Origin: an uncultured Acidimicrobiales bacterium
GTDB taxonomy: Bacteria > Actinomycetota > Acidimicrobiia > Acidimicrobiales > SHLQ01
DNA: 38,492 bases
Reading direction: 5' to 3'
NCBI GenBank assembly: GCA_938084885.1
Contig: CALKGG010000025.1
Span: forward strand, 1-38,492
The position numbers and the translations under genes were made by a program. Under the pieces are notes generated by a model, which made no database searches, had not been told where the DNA came from, and worked only from the letters and a program-made list of their open reading frames with translations. Positions 7,766 through 16,195 of the stretch are shown here, one piece after another (position 1 is the first letter of the stretch; each line of letters begins with the position of its first letter).

Positions 7766-7782
7766 CCCAAGAACGCTTCTTG
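7766..7782. promoter_or_regulatory. 7-bp inverted repeat before the PPC-domain gene
   Basis: CCAAGAA and TTCTTGG are perfect arms around CGC, about 25 bases upstream of the next start. There is no T-run, so this is a possible operator or weak terminator of the FHA group. Confidence 0.35.
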
Positions 7783-7807
7783 GCGGCGAGAATGACGGGA
7801 CATACAC

Positions 7808-10288
7808 ATGACGATCGGCGATGAGGGCAACGGCGAACCAAAACCGTTCGGAAGCGCGATTGGTGGCCAGTTCGAGCCACCGAATGAACCGCTCCTCCCG
7901 ATTCCCCCTCCACCACCCGCCACTACTCCCAATGCGGTTTCCGACGGGCCAGCGTGGGTTCGCTCCACACCCGACACTGGTTACGTCACCCCGCCAAATC
8001 CCGTTCACTACCCCGAAACCGCACCGGAATTTGTCGACGATCTCGATCGCCCCTCAAAGCTTCCCTGGTTGATCGCCGTCGCCGCCACCGTCTTTCTCCT
8101 CGGCGCCGGTGGTCTTTTTGCCGTCTCGGCTTTTGGCGCCACCGGCGGAGCATCGTCACCCGATGAAGGAATCGAAGCGGTTCTCGCAGCCGTTGGCGAC
8201 GAAGACTTTGTGACGCTCGCCGAACTGATGGAGCCGACCGAGCGACGAACGCTCGCTGAGCCAGCCATCACCGAGCTGCTCCCCGAACTTGTTCGTCTCG
8301 GCGTGCTCGACGACTCGGTCGACGCGAGCAATGTCGATGGCGTCGACCTCGTGTTCACCGATGTCGAGTACCGAGTTGAGCGCCTGGTCGGTGTCAACGA
8401 CATTGCCCACGTCTTCCTGACCAGTGGCGAGGTCGCGACCACCGTCAACGGTGCCGCCTTGCCGTTCACCAATGACATCGACACTTCAGATCTTGACCAA
8501 CGTCAAGAGATCACCGAATCGGAAACCCCCCTCGTGTTTGTGCAGCGCGACGGCGACTGGTTCTTCTCACTCTGGTTTTCGCTCGCAGAGAACGCCCGCC
8601 TCGCAGCGAACGAACGACTGCCGAGCATCGACGAGTCGCCAGCTCAAATGCCGAGCGAGTCGCCCGAAGCTGCCATCGAAGGCATGTTCACGTCGATGAC
8701 CAACTTCGATCTGCGATCGCTCGTGGGCCACATGGACCCCGAAGAGATGGCCGTGTTGTACCGATACTCGCCACTGTTCCTCGACGAGGCTCAGGCCGAA
8801 CTCGATTCGTTGAGCGGCGATCTTCGCGATGAAGGCGCGACGTGGGAGATGACCGACTTCGACTTCGACGTTGAACAAGACGGCGACGATGCAGTCGTGA
8901 CGCTACGCGGGTTCACGGTGAACTTCGCTGTCGATCAAGTCGAACTTTCAATGACCTACTCGCGCGACCAGCTCGACGGAACCCTCGACTTCGATGGGAT
9001 AACGGGAAGCTTGCAAGCAACAACCACCGACTATGTCGTCGACGGTCAAGTCGATAGATCCGAATTTGACGCGGCCATCTCGATCGAACCGGACGCCAAC
9101 CGAATCTCGGGCACGGCCCGTCTCGACGGCGACACATTCGATGGTGAGCTCGTGCTCGACCCGACCGGCGAATGTTCTCGCTATGAGCTCTCGGGGTCTG
9201 ACGGCACCAACGAGTCGGGTTGTCTCGAAGACGACGCCGGGGTGGACGGCATCGCACCGATCCTCGAAGCAATGGAAGAGTGGCCAGAGGAGTTCCCTGG
9301 ATTTTCGATGCGGGCTCGGCAGGTCGATGACGGCTGGTTCGTCTCGCCGGTCGGCACAATTTTCGATGGCGTCATCACGAGCCTTGAAGGACTCGAAGAG
9401 GGCGACTTCAACAACGTCTTCGATCCGTTCGCTGGTATTGCCGGCGATGCTGCTGCGGATCCGTTCGGGATTCTCGACGGAACGGGGATTCCCGGGCCGG
9501 GAGCGGTTGAACAAGAGGAGCTAGACCCCTTCGATCTGGCGGACGACGCCGCGACAGAAGAATTCGTCGAGAGCTTCACCGACTCCGAACTCGAAGACGA
9601 GACCATGATCGACGTCGCATTGGGAGAAACAGCCGACTTCATCGGCGATGTTGGGGACAACGGCTTCGACGCGTTTGCGATCGAGCTAGACGCTGGTTCT
9701 CCCGTTGTGATCACCGCGCAGGCACCTGACTCTAGCCTCGACACCACGCTCCGGATCGTCGATCCCGCTGGCAACGAAGCCGCCTTCAACGATGATGCTC
9801 GTATCGATGTCTTGTCGACCAGCTTCGATAGTCAGGTGACGTTCACGCCGACGACGTCGGGTCTGCACGTTCTCGAGGTCGCTGGGTTCGGAACCAGCTC
9901 GGGCGCATACGTGCTCACTGTTGACCGGGCCCGCACGGCCGACGCCGGAACGCCGGCCGAAGGAAATGTGGTGCTCGATCGCGGCCAAACCGTGGAAGTG
10001 GTTGGCGAGGTCGTTGCGCCAGTGAGATACGGCATCGACCTCGAAGCTGGCGACGAGATCGTCATCACGGTCGAAGCAAACTCTGGAAACCTTGACCCCG
10101 TCGTATCGCTGCTTCTCGACGAAATCGAGATAGGACGAAACGACGACGCGCTCGATTCGAGCGCGGTCGCCGACTCATTCGACAGTCAGCTGATCGTGAG
10201 CGTCCCAGGTGGCGGAAGCTACACGATTCTCGTCGAAGGATTCGCCGGTACCGCCGGCGACTTCACCATGACGATCAGCAACAACTAG
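7808..10288 (+). CDS. Large membrane-anchored extracellular protein with PPC-type repeats
   Basis: An 826-residue protein. Residues 1-80 are cytoplasmic and proline-rich (PPPPPATTPN). A single membrane segment follows at about 85-109 (LPWLIAVAATVFLLGAGGLFAVS), so the remaining ~700 residues are outside the cell. The acidic middle part (~115-560) holds repeated segments that begin SPDEGIEAVLAAVGDEDF and SPEAAIEGMFTSMTNFDLRSL, resembling paired DUF-like lipoprotein domains. The C-terminus has two pre-peptidase C-terminal-like beta domains (~600-705 and ~715-826), marked by GDNGFDAFAIELDAGSPVVITA with TLRIVDPAGNEAAFND, and by YGIDLEAGDEIVITV with GSYTILVEGFAGTAGDFTM. No protease motif was found, so binding or adhesion is likelier than catalysis. 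It ends in a convergent 4-base overlap with the Rieske gene. Confidence 0.72.
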   Translation: MTIGDEGNGEPKPFGSAIGGQFEPPNEPLLPIPPPPPATTPNAVSDGPAWVRSTPDTGYVTPPNPVHYPETAPEFVDDLDRPSKLPWLIAVAATVFLLGAGGLFAVSAFGATGGASSPDEGIEAVLAAVGDEDFVTLAELMEPTERRTLAEPAITELLPELVRLGVLDDSVDASNVDGVDLVFTDVEYRVERLVGVNDIAHVFLTSGEVATTVNGAALPFTNDIDTSDLDQRQEITESETPLVFVQRDGDWFFSLWFSLAENARLAANERLPSIDESPAQMPSESPEAAIEGMFTSMTNFDLRSLVGHMDPEEMAVLYRYSPLFLDEAQAELDSLSGDLRDEGATWEMTDFDFDVEQDGDDAVVTLRGFTVNFAVDQVELSMTYSRDQLDGTLDFDGITGSLQATTTDYVVDGQVDRSEFDAAISIEPDANRISGTARLDGDTFDGELVLDPTGECSRYELSGSDGTNESGCLEDDAGVDGIAPILEAMEEWPEEFPGFSMRARQVDDGWFVSPVGTIFDGVITSLEGLEEGDFNNVFDPFAGIAGDAAADPFGILDGTGIPGPGAVEQEELDPFDLADDAATEEFVESFTDSELEDETMIDVALGETADFIGDVGDNGFDAFAIELDAGSPVVITAQAPDSSLDTTLRIVDPAGNEAAFNDDARIDVLSTSFDSQVTFTPTTSGLHVLEVAGFGTSSGAYVLTVDRARTADAGTPAEGNVVLDRGQTVEVVGEVVAPVRYGIDLEAGDEIVITVEANSGNLDPVVSLLLDEIEIGRNDDALDSSAVADSFDSQLIVSVPGGGSYTILVEGFAGTAGDFTMTISNN

Positions 10289-11610
10289 TCGACCAGCGCG
10301 GCATCGATCGTTGGAGGAGTCGGGTTCTTTCCCGCTCCCCAACGATTCGTTTCGTCATTGGTATCGCCGGCCGGAGCTGTCACCTCACGCATCGATGGTG
10401 TCGTCATGGCGTCGGCGAGCATGTTGTGAAACCGATGCAAAGGCTCTTCGAACCGCGGAGCGAGCGGCCCAGGTGGAACGTGCCCACGGGTAAGGCCGCG
10501 CTGGCCGCGTTGGACAATGTCGATGTCTTCGGAGTTCACGTCGAGCCAGAACGTTCGTGTTGGTTCGAAGGCATCGCTTGTTGCGTCGGCGTTCGACGGC
10601 GGCAGTAACCAACTGCACGTCTCGCGGGTTACGCCCGGGCTCACCGGATCGAGCTGCATCACAAACGCGTGGTTCGGAAGCACCGACAGCAGAACGTTTG
10701 GATAGATCGCCACGAAACGTCCACTGACGAGGTCGGATTCGTCGAGGCCAGCAGCGGGGGCCAACGCCAACCAGTCGTCGCGTTCGTCGCCACTCACCGG
10801 CGTCGTTGTCTGGCCGCAGTACATGCCCGGCCCCTGATAGCGATAGTGATCCTCGACCCTGCTCACCTTCGCAAGCTCCGGATGGACCCACGCCAGGTGG
10901 TAGTACTCCTGGAAGTTCTCCGAGATCAGCTTCCAGTTGGCATTGATCTCAAGGGCTTGACGGTCGCGCACCGTCCACGTGTCGAGGTCGTAGCCCGCCA
11001 TACGTTCAGGCAGATCGCCAAGCCACTCCTCGAGCGACATCGTGTCGTCGTCGAGGCAGGCAAAGAGCAACACGCCCCACGTCGCGACCCGAACCGGCGC
11101 AAGACCAAAACCTTCGCGGTCAAACCCGTCGCGCGGAACCTCTTCGAAGCGCGGGGTCGACTTCAACGAACCGTCGAGGTTGTAGCCCCAACGGTGATAC
11201 GGGCAGCGAAGGGTTCCGGCCACCTCGGAGTCGCAGTCGTAGAGCTCGGTGCCCCGATGCCGACAACTATTGAGGTGGCCGTACAGTTCGCCGTCGTTGT
11301 CGCGAACGACAAGAATCGAACGGGCCCCGACATTGCGAACGAGGACCGAACCCGGTTGCGCATCGGCCGCTAACCCAATACACACCCACGCCCGCTCGAA
11401 CACGTCCCGCTGCTCATCAGCAAAGAACGAGGAGTCGGTATAGGCCACGGGATTGAGGCCGGTGGCCGACGTTAACGGGGCGCGGGTACCCGCCCAAAAT
11501 TTCGGTTGAGCCCAAGGTGGCACGTACTCGCCGCGCACATCGATCCGCGCCACAGAAGACGAGCTGAGCGACCGTGGATCTCCAATAGATTCAGGCGAGC
11601 GAGAGGCCAT
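10285..11610 (-). CDS. Rieske non-heme iron oxygenase, alpha subunit type
   Basis: A 441-residue protein. The Rieske [2Fe-2S] site is C116-x-H118 (NSCRHRGTELYDC) and C136-x2-H139 (RCPYHRWGYNLDG). The mononuclear iron site is marked by ENFQEYYHLAWVHPEL (~230-245), with the two histidines spaced as in ring-hydroxylating or demethylating oxygenases; the third carboxylate ligand lies nearer the C-terminus. ATG 11610 was chosen because the longer frame runs into the tRNA gene; ATG 11685 is an alternative. No reductase, ferredoxin or beta subunit gene is adjacent, so electrons must come from elsewhere. Many single-gene members act on quaternary amines or aromatic acids, and the substrate here is unknown. 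It is oriented away from tRNA-Glu. Confidence 0.85.
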   Translation of the reverse strand: MASRSPESIGDPRSLSSSSVARIDVRGEYVPPWAQPKFWAGTRAPLTSATGLNPVAYTDSSFFADEQRDVFERAWVCIGLAADAQPGSVLVRNVGARSILVVRDNDGELYGHLNSCRHRGTELYDCDSEVAGTLRCPYHRWGYNLDGSLKSTPRFEEVPRDGFDREGFGLAPVRVATWGVLLFACLDDDTMSLEEWLGDLPERMAGYDLDTWTVRDRQALEINANWKLISENFQEYYHLAWVHPELAKVSRVEDHYRYQGPGMYCGQTTTPVSGDERDDWLALAPAAGLDESDLVSGRFVAIYPNVLLSVLPNHAFVMQLDPVSPGVTRETCSWLLPPSNADATSDAFEPTRTFWLDVNSEDIDIVQRGQRGLTRGHVPPGPLAPRFEEPLHRFHNMLADAMTTPSMREVTAPAGDTNDETNRWGAGKNPTPPTIDAALVD

Positions 11611-11718
11611 AGGGCCAAGCGTGCCATAGACAACGGGCACACCACACGTCCAGAAGATGGACTTCTGCCCAGCGCGCGATACCATGACCAGTCGTTCTGC
11701 CCTGGCAGTTCGAAATTG

Positions 11719-11794
11719 GCCCCCATCGTCCAGCGGCCTAGGACGCCTGCCTTTCACGCAGGTAACACGGGTTCGAATCCCGTTGGGGGTGCCA
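11719..11794 (+). tRNA. tRNA-Glu (anticodon UUC), with encoded CCA
   Basis: A full cloverleaf is visible. The acceptor arm is GCCCCCA / TGGGGGT (G1-U72 pair), the D arm contains AGCGGCCTAGGA, and the anticodon stem CCTGC/GCAGG holds loop CTTTCAC with anticodon TTC. The TPsi arm is ACGGG TTCGAAT CCCGT, the discriminator is G91, and CCA is at 11792-11794. The 3' half serves as the attachment site of the integrative element that begins here. Confidence 0.95.
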
Positions 11795-13280
11795 AATCTT
11801 CGTTTTCGGTTTTCGAAGGCTGGAGACCGTTGAGCCACCAAGGAATTTCGGCGGTTCCAATAATTCCATCTTGGTAGGTCAGTCCCGTTGGGTAGACGGC
11901 TCCAAGAAAGTCCGCTCGGTGCTGTGGTTCGAGGTGGTTCCAACAGTTCTCTAGGTCGCCCAGCATCATCTGTGCTGTGTCGATTGCACGGGCAAGGTTG
12001 GCTTCGTCTGGGACTGTCGCTCGGTACCGGTTGCGGAGTGCCGCTTCGTCTTGGCGAAGTCGTTGCGATTGGCGTTCAAACGTCTCACGATCGATCCCGT
12101 TTCCTTCGAGGTACTTGTCCATGAGTCGATCTTGTTTCTGAGTCACCGACTGAAGTTCGGTCTCCAATTGCTTGCTCGCCGCAAAGGAGACTTCTTGTCG
12201 TTCCCTCCACGCTTCTCTGACGACGTGGTCGAGGAGGCCCAATGCAGATGGCTGCAGGCTCATCTTCGCCAAAAGGCCGCATGTCTGGCTCTCAAGGGTG
12301 TCCTTTCGCACGCTGGAGCCGCTACAGCCCTTCTTCGGGCATCGGTAGTAGGCGTAGGTCTTGGAGCGTCCCTTGGACCAACTGCCAGTAAATGGGGTGG
12401 TGCAGTGTCCGCAACGAACGATCCTTCGCAGGGGGAAGTCGGGGTGATTCCGTGTGCGGTTAACTTTCGAAGGGGAGCGTCCATCGAGGACGTGTTGGAC
12501 AGCATGAAAGGTCGATGAGTCGATCAGCGGTTCGAAGTCGCCCTCGACGTCAATGTCCCACTTAGGTACCACGACACGGCCGATGTAGAGAGGGTTTCGG
12601 AGCATCGATCCAAACGTCTGCGGGGTCAACAAGTTTCCTCTGACGCTCCGTAACCCCAGCTTCGAGGCTTCCTGGAGTGCTTCGATCTTCGAGCATCGCC
12701 TTGAGGCGATTATCTCGAATGCCCGACGGACAATGGGTGCAACCTCGGCGTCGATGATCAATGATGCTGACGAGTGCCGAGGTCCTTTCTGGTATCCGAG
12801 CGGTGCTTGCCATTGCCAACGGCCACTCGACGCAGCATGACGCATTCCGACCTTCGTTCGTTCCGATCGCACGTCGTTATCAAACTGTGCAAACGAGGCC
12901 ATGATGTTCTCTACGAGGTTGCCCGCTGGGGAATCATCGAATGCCTCAGAGGCAGAACGCACCTTCATACCAGCTCGCTGCAGAGCAGCAGTTATAGCGG
13001 CGTAGTCCTCGACCTTTCGGGAAAGGCGATCCACCTTGTAAACGACGACGGTTGACACTCCGTCTCGTTTTCCGTCTACGGCGCAGGCGTTGAGCAATGC
13101 CTGAAGCTCCGGACGCTCCGTCGTCTTCGCTGATTCGCCCTCATCCCGGAATACTCCCACAACGTGAAGCCCAGCTCGTTCGCAGTACTCCCGACAGGCC
13201 TGTTCTTGTGTTTCGAGCGAATGGTTATCTACCTGCTCGGCGGTGCTCACTCGCACGTAGATGTACGCAGCGTCGGTCAT
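11754..13280 (-). CDS. Large serine recombinase (integrase)
   Basis: A 508-residue site-specific recombinase. The resolvase catalytic domain spans ~1-150 with the nucleophile S12 in IYVRVSTAEQ, VVYKVDRLSR and SFAQFDNDVRSERTK. The recombinase domain follows (~160-270), then a zinc ribbon (CGHCTTPFTGSW ... YYRCPKKGCSGS, ~300-335) and a coiled coil (~375-425), the normal order for phage and ICE serine integrases. The last 12 residues (APPTGFEPVLPA) and the stop codon are encoded by the antisense of the tRNA-Glu 3' half, so the C-terminus is completed by the attachment site. It would change on excision. ATG 13280 overlaps the stop of the small upstream gene (ATGA). Confidence 0.93.
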   Translation of the reverse strand: MTDAAYIYVRVSTAEQVDNHSLETQEQACREYCERAGLHVVGVFRDEGESAKTTERPELQALLNACAVDGKRDGVSTVVVYKVDRLSRKVEDYAAITAALQRAGMKVRSASEAFDDSPAGNLVENIMASFAQFDNDVRSERTKVGMRHAASSGRWQWQAPLGYQKGPRHSSASLIIDAEVAPIVRRAFEIIASRRCSKIEALQEASKLGLRSVRGNLLTPQTFGSMLRNPLYIGRVVVPKWDIDVEGDFEPLIDSSTFHAVQHVLDGRSPSKVNRTRNHPDFPLRRIVRCGHCTTPFTGSWSKGRSKTYAYYRCPKKGCSGSSVRKDTLESQTCGLLAKMSLQPSALGLLDHVVREAWRERQEVSFAASKQLETELQSVTQKQDRLMDKYLEGNGIDRETFERQSQRLRQDEAALRNRYRATVPDEANLARAIDTAQMMLGDLENCWNHLEPQHRADFLGAVYPTGLTYQDGIIGTAEIPWWLNGLQPSKTENEDLAPPTGFEPVLPA

Positions 13281-13429
13281 GCTGCTTCCTCCTCTGGATC
13301 AGGTAGCTCGACAGTCTCGATTGCGATATCCGCAATTCGTCGAAACTGGACGAGCATCGTTTCGATCTCGTCGTCGGTCATGGGGCAATCGTTCCCGAGT
13401 AGCTCTCGGGCCTTTCTTACGGAAAGCAC
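13277..13429 (-). CDS. Small recombinase-associated protein
   Basis: A 50-residue frame starting at GTG 13429 and ending in a 4-base ATGA overlap with the recombinase start. The sequence VRKARELLGNDCPMTDDEIETMLVQF, then RRIADIAIETVELP, is amphipathic and fits a small helical protein. Short proteins with an 'ARELLGxxxxxMTDDEI...L..IA' pattern are, from memory, often encoded just upstream of serine recombinases and may modulate them. That role is inferred. The internal ATG (M17) would give a 34-residue version. The 132 bases upstream (13430-13561) show no gene and presumably contain the promoter or the end of the regulator transcript. Confidence 0.55.
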   Translation of the reverse strand: MLSVRKARELLGNDCPMTDDEIETMLVQFRRIADIAIETVELPDPEEEAA

Positions 13430-13561
13430 AGGGTCCTCGCATGCGCAGCATTACTGCGCCGAAAGATGCCCAACTCGGGTGCTTCCCGTGGTCAGAACGT
13501 GATGGGTAGATGGTCGGGGGACTGGTCTGCGTGACCTGGTCCGCCCTGAAGGGAGCAGTCA

Positions 13562-14341
13562 TCAAGAGCGGCCCTTCTGTGTTTTTGAAACGATCTCTTG
13601 CTCAAGGCTGACGACAACGCCATCTTTCATATGCACGGAGATCTTCTGGAACGGGTCCTCTTTCAGAAGGGCTTCGATATCGGATGCGGGATCGTGGCGA
13701 CGGCTGGTCCGGATAAGCGTTACTTCGCCTTCCACTGAAGTGACCTCGACGTTCTTGACCTCGTCGGTTCGAATCAGCTCAAGAACCTTCATTTCAGCGG
13801 ATGATCTCGCCCGTCCGACCTTGCTTGCTTCTCGAAGTATCGAATGGCCCAGCCCGTGCGCTTCCAGTTCGATGGGCTCCTTGCGGCATGAGAGAAGCTG
13901 GTTTACAAGACCGTTGAGTGGCAAGAACACCAAGCCATTTTCCATTTCTGCCCCGAAGAATCCGCTCCTCCACAGGTCCTGGAACTCCAACTCCGTGTCC
14001 ATGATGAAGACTTCTTCGAAGTCAGTGCACACCCAAACTCCGACACCCAGCGTCGCCATCATGCGGACGGCTACTTCGAAGTGGTTGGCACCGTCCTGCA
14101 ACATCACTTCTTGCATCCACTTCAGGCGTTCGACAGGGATGTTGTATTGGCGACGCATTTCTGCGCTCACCATGATGACGAAGATGTCTCGCACGGCGAA
14201 CCTTCTCCAACCCTCTTCGCTCTCACGCTCGTGGGGAAGTGCGCCTCGCTCGTCCCAATCGTTCTGTTGTCGAGCGGACAACCCGGCGACGTCCTTGACG
14301 TCACGGGCGGAGTACTTGTGCTCGTCGGAAACCGGTGCCAT
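13562..14341 (-). CDS. MerR-like HTH regulator of the element
   Basis: A 259-residue protein. Residues 8-70 look like a MerR-type winged helix: KYSARDVKDVAGLSARQQNDWDERGALPHERES..GWRRFAVRDIFVIMV, with the usual (Y/W)SAxxVxxxxGLSxRQ...W...G and WRRF elements. A helical stretch follows (MRRQYNIPVERLKWMQEVML). The long C-terminal part (~90-259) does not match a ligand-binding domain I know; it contains ALG.GVWVCTDFEEVFIMDTELEF and ends in KDGVVVSLEQEIVSK. A perfect palindrome lies 13-40 bases upstream of the ATG and is the likely operator, suggesting autoregulation. In the element it is a candidate switch for excision or cargo expression. Confidence 0.7.
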   Translation of the reverse strand: MAPVSDEHKYSARDVKDVAGLSARQQNDWDERGALPHERESEEGWRRFAVRDIFVIMVSAEMRRQYNIPVERLKWMQEVMLQDGANHFEVAVRMMATLGVGVWVCTDFEEVFIMDTELEFQDLWRSGFFGAEMENGLVFLPLNGLVNQLLSCRKEPIELEAHGLGHSILREASKVGRARSSAEMKVLELIRTDEVKNVEVTSVEGEVTLIRTSRRHDPASDIEALLKEDPFQKISVHMKDGVVVSLEQEIVSKTQKGRS

Positions 14342-14353
14342 GTCTCTACTATG

Positions 14354-14381
14354 TCAAACTGAACGGTACTGTTCAGTTTGA
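14354..14381. promoter_or_regulatory. Perfect palindromic operator candidate
   Basis: TCAAACTGAAC (14354-14364) and GTTCAGTTTGA (14371-14381) are exact inverted 11-bp arms around GGTACT. It lies 13 bases before the MerR-like regulator start and overlaps the stop codon of the upstream gene. It is a 28-bp dyad, typical in size for a dimeric HTH regulator. Confidence 0.7.
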
Positions 14382-15176
14382 TGAGGGCATGATCTGGCTG
14401 GTGAGGGTGCGGAACACGTCGAAAGGCCCGCTGTCCAACGTTTGGCCGGTCATCGCTGCGACTGCCCGGTTGGCCACCTCCAGCCCGAAGGTGGCAGCAG
14501 CAAGCGGGATCATGAGTCGCACGTCCGATCGGGTCTCACGATCGTTTCCGAGAGCCAATAGCAACGATGGGTTCGAGTGAGCCGCACCGCTGAGGTACCG
14601 GTAGTAGATGCTCGGCGCTCCGTCCGTCTCTGGCGTCGCTTTGAACAATGATCGGCACCGCCCAACCAGTTCTCTTCGACCAGCAACAGTCGTGCGGTCA
14701 TCCTTCCAGAATCCCTTTGTGTGTCCGAAGCTCGTGGCAAGATCCGCTCTGCTCTCCGCTTCCGCTCTCTCGTTGGTAGCCACAGCGCCGGTAGACCCCT
14801 CGAACATCTTTCTCTTCTCTTCGAGCGACCAGATCCGGTCGATCGTTGCTTCTTTGATGAACTCTTGAGGCTCGGCCCAACGACTAGCGAGGTGGTATGC
14901 GCTCGCTGAGGCTTCGATACTCGCCCGGGCGAGAGTCTCTTCGCCGAACGAAGTTGGTGTCGTGAGCAGGTTTGCGGCACCGAGAAGTAGGTGGCGGGCG
15001 CTTAGCAAGTACGTCCGGATGTGAGTTCGTCCGACGCCGAACGGGTCCGGATAGTCCTGCTCACCCCACGACTCCTCATCATCGGCCAAGATGTCAACGT
15101 TGGTGCCCGGCCACGACTCTAGGTAGTCGAAGATCATCTTCACCGCTATCTGAACCTGTTCAGGACCAACCGTCAT
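14373..15176 (-). CDS. Hypothetical helical protein of the element
   Basis: A 267-residue soluble protein of unknown function, starting at ATG 15176 in a 4-base overlap with the gene before it. It is largely helical: RTHIRTYLLSARHLLLGAANLL, then ETLARASIEASASAYHLASRWAEP, an AxAxxYHL pattern seen in DUF5677-like and similar proteins of phage and defence islands. Near the C-terminus YYRYLSGAAHSNPSLLLALG has a conserved-looking S.AAHSN motif. No membrane segment or nucleotide-binding motif is seen. The palindromic operator overlaps its stop codon. Co-transcription with the genes to its right is likely. Confidence 0.6.
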   Translation of the reverse strand: MTVGPEQVQIAVKMIFDYLESWPGTNVDILADDEESWGEQDYPDPFGVGRTHIRTYLLSARHLLLGAANLLTTPTSFGEETLARASIEASASAYHLASRWAEPQEFIKEATIDRIWSLEEKRKMFEGSTGAVATNERAEAESRADLATSFGHTKGFWKDDRTTVAGRRELVGRCRSLFKATPETDGAPSIYYRYLSGAAHSNPSLLLALGNDRETRSDVRLMIPLAAATFGLEVANRAVAAMTGQTLDSGPFDVFRTLTSQIMPSSN

Positions 15177-15781
15177 TGCGCCGGTCCTTCAGAAAGCCTG
15201 ACCACAGCGATGTTGTCGGAAGAGGGAACTACACGGTCGGTGCCGAATTCGCCTTCGGCGAGTTGCATCGAGATGTTTGCGTCACCGATTCGAAGAGTGA
15301 TTTCTTTGCACCATTGGGCGCTCGAATTCTCAGCCCACGATTCGTATTCGAGATGAACCTCCTCGATGACTTCGCCGATTAGGTCACTCCAGGTCGCCTC
15401 ATTGGTGACATCCCAAGCTGCTGCATTCGCTGATTCGGACAGTGCTTGTCCGACAGCGGCAACCTCTCGAAGTCCAATACCTTCGATCCGACCGGGGTTC
15501 TCCCACGAAACTGTGAATACTCTGCCTGTCGCCGTGGTGAACTGCACGGCGAAGTCGACGGTGTCGCATGATGGATGTTGCCAGTATGGGTCAGCTAGTT
15601 CGGTGGCCGACGAGATGCGTCGAGGCCCAACCGCACCCTTGCGATAATCGTCTGCCCCATAGTCGAGCAGGTAGTAAGCCACGCTTGTGATGGCTTGGCC
15701 GACGAGGCCGTTCGCCTCAGAACGAAACGATTCCCTCTGTTCGTTACTCTCGGCCCATGACCAACGGATGCGATCTGACAT
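15173..15781 (-). CDS. Hypothetical protein of the element
   Basis: A 202-residue protein from ATG 15781 (MSDRIRWSWAES). Longer frames reach back through the neighbouring gene in another frame and were not used. The fold looks mixed: a helix near residue 15-35, then CDTVDFAVQFTTATGRVFTVSWE (strands), a helical middle, and a C-terminal strand segment EITLRIGDANISMQLAEGEF. I do not recognise the family. It is soluble and acidic. The stop overlaps the next ATG by four bases, so the two products are probably made together and may form a complex. Confidence 0.6.
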   Translation of the reverse strand: MSDRIRWSWAESNEQRESFRSEANGLVGQAITSVAYYLLDYGADDYRKGAVGPRRISSATELADPYWQHPSCDTVDFAVQFTTATGRVFTVSWENPGRIEGIGLREVAAVGQALSESANAAAWDVTNEATWSDLIGEVIEEVHLEYESWAENSSAQWCKEITLRIGDANISMQLAEGEFGTDRVVPSSDNIAVVRLSEGPAQ

Positions 15782-15818
15782 AGCCCTTACGAACGCAAGC
15801 CCGGCGAGTGGTAGGGGT

Positions 15819-16178
15819 TCATGAATCCCTCCACTCGGAAGCGATCTCAATCTCTCCGATGATGTGGCCATTGAATTCGTCGAGTTCTTCAGCAGGTACC
15901 CACAGCTCTTGGCACTCTGCATCTCCGGCAATTTGTACCGGGTACCTGGAAACGAACTCGGTGTCGACTTCGAAGCGAAGCACGTAGCCGACGTTACCGT
16001 TCTCATCGTCCTTCGTGTTCCACTCACGAGCGATGCGGGTTGCGTATGCCTCGTTCATCACGGGGTAGAAGATCGGTTGCCAGTCCAGGCGGGGAGGAAA
16101 TGCTGACCATCCCGAGGCTTCGATGAGGTCCAGCTCGGGTTGCCCGACTGGTCTCCAAAGTGTCGTAGTTGTTGGCAT
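15819..16178 (-). CDS. Small protein of the 'ADP-ribosylation/crystallin J1'-annotated family
   Basis: A 119-residue protein with a strongly patterned sequence: TLWRPVGQPELDLIEASGWSAFPPRL, QPIFYPVMNEAYATRIAREWNTKD, VGYVLRFEVDTEFVSRYPVQ, WVPAEELDEFNGHIIGEIEI. This matches, from memory, a widespread family of ~120-150 residue proteins that databases label 'ADP-ribosylation/crystallin J1'. The label does not prove enzyme activity, and the fold may be of the ADP-ribosyltransferase or colicin-immunity type. It lies 37 bases upstream of the 202-residue gene and 17 bases downstream of the HTH gene, all on the minus strand. The role in the element is open. Confidence 0.6.
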   Translation of the reverse strand: MPTTTTLWRPVGQPELDLIEASGWSAFPPRLDWQPIFYPVMNEAYATRIAREWNTKDDENGNVGYVLRFEVDTEFVSRYPVQIAGDAECQELWVPAEELDEFNGHIIGEIEIASEWRDS

Positions 16179-16195
16179 GGTCCAGTATTGCGTGA

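Noticed and set aside
15782..16027. N-terminal extension of the 202-residue element protein
   Set aside because: It overlaps the 119-residue gene in another frame and has Ser/Arg-rich nonsense composition; ATG 15781 is the better start.
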